Assembly (NCBI GenBank): GCA_015655415.1
Contig: JAATFB010000088.1
Span: forward strand, 112,156-176,155
Direction of reading: 5' to 3'
DNA length: 64,000 nt
DNA from: Actinomycetales bacterium
GTDB lineage: Bacteria; Actinomycetota; Actinomycetes; Actinomycetales; Microbacteriaceae
Below, piece by piece: positions 51,271-57,862 of the stretch. The translations under genes and the position numbers were made by a program. Below the pieces are notes generated by a model, which ran no database searches, was not told where the DNA came from, and saw only the letters and a list, made by a program, of their open reading frames with translations. Each line of letters opens with the position of its first letter. Positions within the stretch are counted from its first letter, which is position 1.

Positions 51271-51630
51271 CTACGTAAGCCGCTTGCGTCGTGCCGCGCG
51301 ATACCGGCTCGCCTTGCTCCACCCCGGTCGCAGCTCCGGCTCGCTCGTGGTCGATGGGTCCGTCGGCCGGAGCATCAGGTGGATCCCGTCCAAGTCGACA
51401 GGGCGCCAGTCGTGGCGGTGCACCTTGAAGGCGAGCCGCTGCTCGCCCTTGGCGGCATGCACCATGATCGCCCGACCGTCCTTGGCGAGTTCCACGACCC
51501 GGTCCCAGAGCAGATCACGAACCCGAGCCGTGACGAATCCGACAAAGACGCCCGGGCTGATCTCCAGCAGCCACCGGGTCAGGTGTCCACGCAGGCCCGC
51601 CGGGCATGCGGTCAGCACGAGCACTACCAC
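51271..51630 (-). CDS. cas2: CRISPR-associated endonuclease Cas2e
   Basis: A 119-residue type I-E Cas2. MVVLVLTACPAGLRGHLTRWLLEISPGVFVG is the Cas2e N-terminus (beta-alpha-beta ferredoxin fold), followed by RVRDLLWDRVVELAKDGRAIMVH. With Cas1 it forms the integrase that inserts new spacers at the leader end of the array. GTG 51630 overlaps the cas1 3' end by 7 nt, giving coupled translation. It is the last gene of the cas operon; a repeat-like hairpin begins right at its stop codon. Confidence 0.93.
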   Translation of the reverse strand: MVVLVLTACPAGLRGHLTRWLLEISPGVFVGFVTARVRDLLWDRVVELAKDGRAIMVHAAKGEQRLAFKVHRHDWRPVDLDGIHLMLRPTDPSTTSEPELRPGWSKASRYRAARRKRLT

Positions 51631-52607
51631 GGGGCGTCACCGTCGTCGTCCCACCTCGACGGCTCGTCCGCCCCATAGCCGACACCGGCCGACACCCGGC
51701 GGTCTCCGCCATCCCACAGCTCGACGACATTGGACCAAGGGTCGGCCTCCGCAGGCTCGAGCTCATCCGGGAGGAGCAGCCTGCGGATGTCCCGGGCGCA
51801 GCGGGAGAGGATCGATCCGTCGACCACGGCGTCGCGGACAGCGTGCCTCGTCTCTGCCTCCACATCGACGGGTTCGGATGCCGCGATGTTGAACGCGACC
51901 GGAATCGTGACCTCGGCCTTGTAGAGGTCTGCGACATCGAAGACGAATGATCGGACATGTCCGGTGTGGACGAAGCCGAGACCCGGCGCGCATCCGAGTG
52001 CGACGATCACGGCGTGCACGAGCCCGTAGAGGCACTGATGAGCCGCGGTCAACGCAGCGTTTATCGTGTCACCGGCCTGCGCATTCCCCGGTTCGTATTC
52101 GCGCCGTCGCCATGCCACGCCCGTGCGGTCGGATTGCTCGCGGTAGATGCGTCGGACCCGCACGCCCTCCCTTCCGCGCAACTGTTTCATGGTGTAGCTG
52201 GAAACGTCCTCGCCAGGGAAACGCATGGCGTACATGGTGCGCGCGACCGCGAGCCGGGAGGACTGGTTCGACACGAGTCTCGCCTGCGCCTCGAGCAGGC
52301 GAGAAGTGCGGGCGAGGCTGCGTCCGTGCGCGTAGTAGCGAACGCCTCGTTCGCCGACCCAGACGGCGGTCGATCCGCTCTCGGCAAGCAACATCATCGC
52401 CTGATGCGTCACGCGTGTCCCGGGACCGAGCAGCAACGCGCCGAGAGCCGCGGCGGGAATGTGCACGAGGCCATTCGCGTCGGTGGCCGTGATGGCGTTC
52501 TGGTCGCGATGGATCAGGGCGCGTTCGACATAGATGAATGAGATTCTGTCCTCCGCTCGGACGAGCTCCGGAAGATCCGGTGGTGGAGAACCGGCTCGTC
52601 GTGCCAT
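51624..52607 (-). CDS. cas1: CRISPR-associated endonuclease/integrase Cas1 (type I-E)
   Basis: A 327-residue Cas1e. The metal-binding active site is visible by comparison with the E. coli protein: Glu in QLRGREGVRVR (about E147), His in GFVHTGHV (about H214) and Asp in FVFDVADLYK (about D227, 13 residues after the His as in E. coli). Opening text LPELVRAEDRISFIYVERA is Cas1e-like. ATG 52607 was chosen; a TTG two codons earlier is possible. It acts with Cas2 in spacer integration. The gap to cas6e is 49 bp, the largest within the operon, so an internal promoter is possible. Confidence 0.94.
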   Translation of the reverse strand: MARRAGSPPPDLPELVRAEDRISFIYVERALIHRDQNAITATDANGLVHIPAAALGALLLGPGTRVTHQAMMLLAESGSTAVWVGERGVRYYAHGRSLARTSRLLEAQARLVSNQSSRLAVARTMYAMRFPGEDVSSYTMKQLRGREGVRVRRIYREQSDRTGVAWRRREYEPGNAQAGDTINAALTAAHQCLYGLVHAVIVALGCAPGLGFVHTGHVRSFVFDVADLYKAEVTIPVAFNIAASEPVDVEAETRHAVRDAVVDGSILSRCARDIRRLLLPDELEPAEADPWSNVVELWDGGDRRVSAGVGYGADEPSRWDDDGDAPW

Positions 52608-52656
52608 GCCCAAGATCCCTTCGCCTGCTGAACTTCGACCGATCGCGCCGGCCAGG

Positions 52657-53325
52657 TCAGCGGTCGGCTCTGGCGAGCGCCGGGGCCAAGGTCAGAAGGC
52701 CGCAGCCGTAGCCCTTCGCCCTGCCGATTCCGTGGGCGAGCGACCGACGAAGGGCGTCGGCATCCGTCACCTCCAGCTGCCCGTCGAACCGCGCAGTGTC
52801 GAGCGTGACGGTCGCGCCGTTGCGACGGAACGTCTTGCGCTCCCGTCCGCTCACGATCAAGTCCGGCCCGTGCGGTCCTTCCGGGATACGGAACCCGAAG
52901 CCTTGGGCGCGCTTCTCCAGCCAGGATTGCTGCTGAGCGACGGTGACGTGGCCGAATCGCTTGGTCGAGCCGTCCGGTGTGTGCACCGCGTGCACGGGGT
53001 TCGCCACGAGCCGGAACCTCCAGTGCTGCCCATCGCGCAGGCGCGAGAGGAAGGGCGAGTACTCACGTGTCTCCCACGTGGCCTGAGTGGGCCACCCCGC
53101 CTGCTCGACGATGTGGGTCAGATCGGGGACGCTCGGGCTCACCAGGTAGAGCCAGGTCGCGTTCTGGGGCCGGTCGACCCGCCAGAGCACGCGTCCGCCC
53201 TCACCCGAGGCGCCGGCGTCCGGAGGGAAGGCGGCAAGGACCGCGGCATGCATCGCATGCGGCGACCGGAGCAGTCGCCACGATCCCCGGCGTGCGGTGT
53301 TGAGCGCGATGCGCGAGAAGTACAT
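52657..53325 (-). CDS. cas6e: CRISPR RNA endoribonuclease Cas6e (Cse3/CasE)
   Basis: A 222-residue double-ferredoxin-fold RNase. It cuts the repeat hairpin 3' of the stem, leaving the 8-nt 5' handle, and stays on the crRNA in Cascade. His26 (RSPHAMHAAVLAAF) matches the catalytic His of Thermus Cas6e. The C-terminal glycine-rich loop HGIGRAKGYGCGLLTLAP is the RAMP G-loop. The expected substrate is the minus-strand repeat with stem CCCCGC/GCGGGG. ATG 53325 overlaps the last base of cas5e. Confidence 0.93.
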   Translation of the reverse strand: MYFSRIALNTARRGSWRLLRSPHAMHAAVLAAFPPDAGASGEGGRVLWRVDRPQNATWLYLVSPSVPDLTHIVEQAGWPTQATWETREYSPFLSRLRDGQHWRFRLVANPVHAVHTPDGSTKRFGHVTVAQQQSWLEKRAQGFGFRIPEGPHGPDLIVSGRERKTFRRNGATVTLDTARFDGQLEVTDADALRRSLAHGIGRAKGYGCGLLTLAPALARADR

Positions 53326-54059
53326 CAGCGGTCTCCGATCGCGGCGAAGAAGTCGGGCTCGTCGTCGGACGGGATGGCGTCGGCGACGTCTGGCACGTAC
53401 GACGGGTTCGGGACCGTGACGCTGTCGATCACGACATCACGCCATCCGTACTCGCGGTGCGCCGCGTCGAAGCTCAGCGGCACATCCCGCACGCTCTGAA
53501 TCTTCTCGGCGGAGTCGTCTCGCGGGTCCCGGTCGCGCCGGACCTCGAGCGTCACCTCCGGCAGCCGGATCGATCTCTGATGGGATTCCGATGCCATCCA
53601 GGCCGCCGAGGCCAGCGCGTCCATGACCGTTCCCTCCACGATGCCGACCGGGATGGGCAGGATCGGGGGACAGGATCGCCTGCCGAGATAGAGCGGGAAC
53701 TCCGGGCTCTTCAACGCCTCCTCGACGCCTTCCAGCAACGACCGATCCGCGCCGATCGCCGCCACAAACACCGCGTCACTGAGGTAGTAGCGCTGCGAGA
53801 GCGGGAAGGCCTGGCCGGTCACCTGGTGGTGCGCGGTGTGGAAGTCACGCATGAGGGATCCCGGGCGGTCGACGCGCACCCCGAACCGGAGGCGCACCAG
53901 GTCCTCAATGGGATCCGTCCTTCTTCGCCCCTGTGCGGCGGCGACGAGACCGAGAACGCCGCTCTTGGTCGGCTCGGGACGGGTCATCCGACGTGCGAAC
54001 CTGCTCGAATCGCCCCACGACTGCAGCGGTCCCGCGAGACGCAGCAGCAGCACGCTCAT
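53325..54059 (-). CDS. cas5e: Cascade subunit Cas5e (CasD)
   Basis: A 244-residue RAMP protein. The start MSVLLLRLAGPLQSWGDSSRFARRMTRPEPTKSGVLGLVAAAQG is the Cas5e signature (LxGPLQSWG and TPSKSG-like stretch). Cas5e caps the 5' handle of the crRNA and contacts Cse1. ATG 54059 overlaps the cas7e stop by 4 nt (ATGA type). The length is typical for type I-E. Confidence 0.93.
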   Translation of the reverse strand: MSVLLLRLAGPLQSWGDSSRFARRMTRPEPTKSGVLGLVAAAQGRRRTDPIEDLVRLRFGVRVDRPGSLMRDFHTAHHQVTGQAFPLSQRYYLSDAVFVAAIGADRSLLEGVEEALKSPEFPLYLGRRSCPPILPIPVGIVEGTVMDALASAAWMASESHQRSIRLPEVTLEVRRDRDPRDDSAEKIQSVRDVPLSFDAAHREYGWRDVVIDSVTVPNPSYVPDVADAIPSDDEPDFFAAIGDR

Positions 54060-55186
54060 GAGGGTGCGCCGATCCTCTCGGCGACCGCCGAGCCGACGCG
54101 GTCCACCAGCTCGTCGAGACTGACGTTCTCGCCCAGCTCGCCCAGCGGCTTCGTGGCGTCGCCGACCCGCACGACGAAGGATGCCACCTGGCCGCCCCCG
54201 TAGGCGCGTTCGATCTCGCGGGCGTGCTTCACTAGTCGTTCGCTCGCCGCTGCCAGCCGGCCCTGGCTTCCGCCGCCGCGGACCGCATCCTCGAACGCGC
54301 CGACGAGGTTGATCGGCTGGTCGGATCGCACGGTCACGATCACGGCGTCGGGGAGCGTGCGGTTCGCGAACGTGTTCTGCTTGCCTGTGGGCATGCTGGT
54401 GACGAAGGCTCGGACGAACGCCCTCACCGCCTCCACCGTCGCGGCGTCATTCCCCAGTGATCCGCGAAGGCCGTGCACGTTGACCGTGGCGTAGCGGTAC
54501 AGGGTCGACGAGTTGAACTCGATCGTGCCGATCATGCCCGCGCCCGCATCGGCGTCGTCGTCGCCCGCCTTGAGGTCGTCGACCGCGGTGTAGTAGTCGA
54601 ACTCGTTCTCCACCGGGTGCACGCTGATCGCATGGGCCACCTGAGCCGTGGCATCGACGGAGAGGTCGGTCGCGTCGGCGACCATGCGGCCGAAGAGGGC
54701 CACGTCGATGCTGTGAGCGCTGTCGGCGGCGGCCTTGGCGTCTCTCTTGTCGATCTCGCCGCCGGCGGCACGCGCCTTGATGGCCAGCCGGGCCAGGTTG
54801 CGGATCTGGCCGGCGCTGAAAAACAGCAGATAGCCCGACTCGGGGACGGCGGCGGCGTTCTTCGACCGCTGCGGCCTTTCGACCTTGACCCCGGTGGCGG
54901 CCAGCGCCTTCTCGGCCCACGCCGCGGCGTCCGTCACCTGGGGATCCTGTCGTCCGATCTCGTCTGCGACGAGCGCCACGACACGTTTCGTGCGGACGCC
55001 GAGCTGCGACGGGTCGAGGATCTCGCCGAAGGCGGTGCGGATGGCCCTCTTCCAGGCCTGGCTCGAAACCCTCGCCCGTCGGGTACCGCCGAACACGGCG
55101 CTCTTCGGGCTGCCGGTGTCGTCGCGGTTGAGGTTGCTGGGCGGCACCGTCTGCAAGGCGTGGAGGTCCACGTAGGTGTGATTCAT
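54056..55186 (-). CDS. cas7e: Cascade backbone subunit Cas7e (Cse4/CasC)
   Basis: A 376-residue RAMP protein, six copies of which coat the crRNA. The N-terminus YVDLHALQTVPPSNLNRDDTGSPKSAVFGGTRRARVSSQAWKRAIR is the Cas7e hallmark, and MIGTIEFNSSTLYRYATVN is the internal RAMP strand. The thumb of each Cas7 flips every sixth base of the crRNA-DNA hybrid, which matters for the mini-CRISPR found upstream of cse1. AGGAGAGG precedes ATG 55186, which overlaps the cse2 stop by 4 nt. Confidence 0.95.
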   Translation of the reverse strand: MNHTYVDLHALQTVPPSNLNRDDTGSPKSAVFGGTRRARVSSQAWKRAIRTAFGEILDPSQLGVRTKRVVALVADEIGRQDPQVTDAAAWAEKALAATGVKVERPQRSKNAAAVPESGYLLFFSAGQIRNLARLAIKARAAGGEIDKRDAKAAADSAHSIDVALFGRMVADATDLSVDATAQVAHAISVHPVENEFDYYTAVDDLKAGDDDADAGAGMIGTIEFNSSTLYRYATVNVHGLRGSLGNDAATVEAVRAFVRAFVTSMPTGKQNTFANRTLPDAVIVTVRSDQPINLVGAFEDAVRGGGSQGRLAAASERLVKHAREIERAYGGGQVASFVVRVGDATKPLGELGENVSLDELVDRVGSAVAERIGAPS

Positions 55187-55842
55187 TGTTCCTCTCCTGA
55201 AGTGTCCGACGCGGTCTCGCGTTCGCTGGTGGCCGGGCCGTTCGCGTCGTGGTCGGTGAAGTAGTAGTCGCGACCCCACCTCAGCCGCACCCGGTCGGCT
55301 GCGGCCGACCCGTGCTGCAGGTACACGAGGTCGACGGCGAGCAGGCCGTAATCGAGCCGGATCTTCTCCGCACGGAACTGGGTGATCAGTCCGCGCCCGT
55401 GATGCAGGGTCTCGGGAAGGTCGACGGCCGTGGCCAGTGCCTGGAATCTCCGGCTCACCGCAGCCTCGTTGCCGGTGGTCCTGGCAAGTCGCGAGGCGGC
55501 GCGCCCGAGGCTGACTCGCTCGACGTGCATGCCCTCTGTGCGCCCCTGCTGATGGATTGCGTAGAGGCAGAGGGACGAGTGCACAGCGTATTCGGCAGGG
55601 CTCACGTTGAGGTCATCGCCGACGTACTCGTGCGGCATGCCCCGAAGGGTCTCCGCCCAGACATCCGGGCTCGCGCCTGGAGCGGAGTTGAGCGCCCTCC
55701 GAAGCCGGGCGAGCGATGCGACCGACCGGGATGCATCCTCCAGGTACCCGGCCTGAAGCGACGTCACCCGGCGGGCGACGAACCGGTAGAGGCCTGAATA
55801 GCGGCCGCCGACGATCGGCGCGTCGTCGGGAGAGTGGTTCAT
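55183..55842 (-). CDS. cse2: Cascade small subunit Cse2 (CasB)
   Basis: A 219-residue all-helical protein, two copies of which stabilise the R-loop. LARLRRALNSAPGASPDVWAETLRG and HSSLCLYAIHQQGRTEGMHVERVSLGRAASRLAR are typical Cse2 helices, and RRFQALATAVDLPETLHHGRGLITQFRAEKIRLDYGLLAVDL is the C-terminal signature. ATG 55842 overlaps the cse1 stop by 4 nt. The order cse1-cse2-cas7e-cas5e-cas6e is the standard type I-E order. Confidence 0.93.
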   Translation of the reverse strand: MNHSPDDAPIVGGRYSGLYRFVARRVTSLQAGYLEDASRSVASLARLRRALNSAPGASPDVWAETLRGMPHEYVGDDLNVSPAEYAVHSSLCLYAIHQQGRTEGMHVERVSLGRAASRLARTTGNEAAVSRRFQALATAVDLPETLHHGRGLITQFRAEKIRLDYGLLAVDLVYLQHGSAAADRVRLRWGRDYYFTDHDANGPATSERETASDTSGEEQ

Positions 55843-57566
55843 GCGATCTCCTCGTTCTCGTCGGGCCCTGGGGCTCTTCGTGACGGCGTCGGGCCATCCG
55901 CTCGTGGGGCGTTCGGCGCGGGAAGGGCGTTGCCCAGGGCCCGGAGGAACCAGAGGAACGCCTTCGAGGAGTTCAGCGCGTCCGACCCGTTCTGCTTATG
56001 CGCCCTGCCGATCCAGGCCGGCGTGCCGGCGTCCTGGACGAGCCATTCGGCTCGGCGGCGCAGGATGTCTCGGGCCATGCCCGCCCAGTCGCCTCGCGCG
56101 TCGTCCGGGTCGGTCCCCCCGTCGAGCCCGGCGAGCCAGTCGCGGAACGGCCGCTCCATCAGGGCGTAGCCTTCGGCCGTCTCCGAGTCTCGGGAGCTGG
56201 CCGCGATGTCGCGGTCGCCGCCGGACGCGAGGGTGAGGTTCTCCGCGAGCCGGCCCAGCGCTCGCACGGCGTCCTCGGTGCGAGATGCTATCTCGATCGC
56301 GGTGTGTGCGAGCTCGCGGTGCTGCTCCTGCAGTAGCGCGAGGTGGATGTCGACGGCATCGTCGATCACCTCATCGATCACCGAGCTCTGCGTGCCGTAC
56401 TCGACGCCGATGGCGCGGGTGCGCAGGACGATGTCGGGAATGCGGCCGCGTTCGGCGAGCTCGCCCAGCCACCGGATCGTGGCCGGCTGCAGAGTCTCTC
56501 TGGAAGGGACATCCTGGGGGAGGATCGCGGCCAGTCCCCGCCACAGTGCTCGCGACGGGCGATGCCGTACCGGCATGTAGACGGTCCTGCCGGCTTTCCT
56601 GGTCTGGGCGTCGTTGCGGTGGAAGGCGCTCATGGTCTCGACCGTGTGCAGGTTCTGCGGACCGAGCGGGTCGCCGTAGCAGAGCACCGCGCCGGTCACA
56701 CCCTGGCCGTCGTGGATCAGTCGGATGCGTCGCGACGGCCACGTGAAGAGGTCCGCCTGACCGCGCGGCCCGGGACGTGGGCGGCGTTCCGGGGCGGCGG
56801 TGAGCGGATCTCGTTCCCAGACGGGCGCGTCGTCTCCCTCCTCGTACGAGATCGGTTCGCGGGTGATCGTTTCGCTCGCCGCGCTGCCGAGCACGAGATT
56901 GAGCAGGAGCGTCTCACGGAGGTCGCGTCCCTCGATGATCACCCCGCCGAGATCGCCGGCCGGTCCGACTCCCAGCGGGTAGATCTTGCCGCCCTTGGCA
57001 CGCGGGTCCTCGCTCAGGTCGTCACTGCCCGCCGGATAGATTCCCGACACCGCGTAGGCGTGTGCGTGCAGAAGCTGGCGAGCGGCCTCGGCATAGCTGA
57101 GCCGCGCGAGGCCGCCGGCACGTCGCATCGCGAAGAGCCCGTTGCTGCTCACGTCGGGGACCAGGCGCTGCAGCCCGACGCCGCCCTTCGTCGAGGCGGT
57201 GGTGCGCAGGCCCGGCACCTGCAGGAACGGGCGCTCGGGGTCCAACAGGTCGAACCGGTCATGGAACGTAGCCAGGTACGACTCGATCGCCTCGAGCGGA
57301 AGCGAGTCGGAGCGCCAGAGCGTCAGCCAGCGGTCTCCCGGTTCCTCATCGCGATCGGCGTGGTCGTCTCTCTCGACGGAGCGCAGCAGGATCGCCAGCA
57401 GCAGGCGAAGCTGCGCAAAGACATGGGTAGGCAGCTCGCCCCCGAGCGCGTGAACGTCACTGGCTTGCCGAAAGGTGTCGAGCAGCGAGAGCTCGGCGGC
57501 CTCGCCGCCGGTCATGCGGACCGACACGAACGGTTCGTCGACGACGTTGTACTCCCGGATGGGCAT
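55839..57566 (-). CDS. cse1: Cascade large subunit Cse1 (CasA/Cas8e)
   Basis: A 575-residue type I-E large subunit that reads the PAM and recruits Cas3. YNVVDEPFVSVRMTGGEAAELSLLDTFRQASDVHALGGELPTHVFAQLRLLLAIL is the family N-terminus. DRFDLLDPERPFLQVPGL and SGIYPAG-type loops follow, with the C-terminal four-helix bundle including FRDWLAGLDG. A strong ribosome-binding site, AAGGAGG, lies 6 nt before ATG 57566. The likely promoter is -35 TTGTCT (57632-57627) and -10 TACAAC (57607-57602). The region right after this -10 matches the mini-CRISPR spacer upstream, suggesting that Cascade itself represses this gene. Confidence 0.94.
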   Translation of the reverse strand: MPIREYNVVDEPFVSVRMTGGEAAELSLLDTFRQASDVHALGGELPTHVFAQLRLLLAILLRSVERDDHADRDEEPGDRWLTLWRSDSLPLEAIESYLATFHDRFDLLDPERPFLQVPGLRTTASTKGGVGLQRLVPDVSSNGLFAMRRAGGLARLSYAEAARQLLHAHAYAVSGIYPAGSDDLSEDPRAKGGKIYPLGVGPAGDLGGVIIEGRDLRETLLLNLVLGSAASETITREPISYEEGDDAPVWERDPLTAAPERRPRPGPRGQADLFTWPSRRIRLIHDGQGVTGAVLCYGDPLGPQNLHTVETMSAFHRNDAQTRKAGRTVYMPVRHRPSRALWRGLAAILPQDVPSRETLQPATIRWLGELAERGRIPDIVLRTRAIGVEYGTQSSVIDEVIDDAVDIHLALLQEQHRELAHTAIEIASRTEDAVRALGRLAENLTLASGGDRDIAASSRDSETAEGYALMERPFRDWLAGLDGGTDPDDARGDWAGMARDILRRRAEWLVQDAGTPAWIGRAHKQNGSDALNSSKAFLWFLRALGNALPAPNAPRADGPTPSRRAPGPDENEEIA

Positions 57567-57590
57567 GGAACCTCCTTGGCCCGTATCGTC

Positions 57591-57632
57591 CTGTGACAAA
57601 CGTTGTACGGATACTGTCCGCCCGCAAGACAA
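57591..57632 (-). promoter_or_regulatory. cse1 operon promoter with candidate Cascade target site
   Basis: On the minus strand -35 TTGTCT (57632-57627) and -10 TACAAC (57607-57602) are 19 bp apart. Just after the -10 lies GTTTGTCACAG (57601-57591), which matches the first 11 nt of the mini-CRISPR spacer except at position 6. The three bases before it, AAC (57604-57602), would be the PAM and are part of the -10 box. Cascade bound here would cover the expected transcription start. Confidence 0.55.
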
Positions 57633-57669
57633 CCCCACAACGCCCCATTTCGGGGGTCTGATCCGTCAG

Positions 57670-57790
57670 GCGTTCTCGTGCGTACGGCACGAAGAGGGTG
57701 GAGACCCCGGAAACCCGAGGAGCACTACTGCTTTCTGTGTCAAACGGGATCATCCCCGTAGCGGGGAGGTCTCTCCACCGCCATCGACGG
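57670..57790 (-). ncRNA. Candidate CreR-like crRNA-resembling RNA (mini-CRISPR)
   Basis: A minimal repeat-spacer-repeat on the minus strand, in the same orientation as the main array. The 5' degenerate repeat (57771-57747) keeps a CCCCG/CGGGG stem and the handle ATGATCC. The spacer (57746-57726) is about 21 nt instead of 33. The 3' degenerate repeat (57725-57700) keeps GTGCTCC and a CCTCGG/CCGGGG stem for Cas6e. A -10-like TACGCT lies at 57800-57795, and a hairpin TCGTGC/GCACGA at 57675-57692 could end the RNA. The spacer seed matches the cse1 promoter, so the expected role is Cascade-guided repression of the cas operon. Homology of the repeats is clear; transcription and function are inferred. 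Confidence 0.65.
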
Positions 57791-57862
57791 CTCCAGCGTA
57801 ATTCGTGGTCGCGCCGCCAGGCGATCGCACGGCCGCGCCGGACCCCGTCGGCATGCCGCCGC

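Noticed and set aside
57461..57801. Frames crossing the cse1-cas3 intergenic region
   Set aside because: They run through the promoter and the mini-CRISPR with no protein-like composition.
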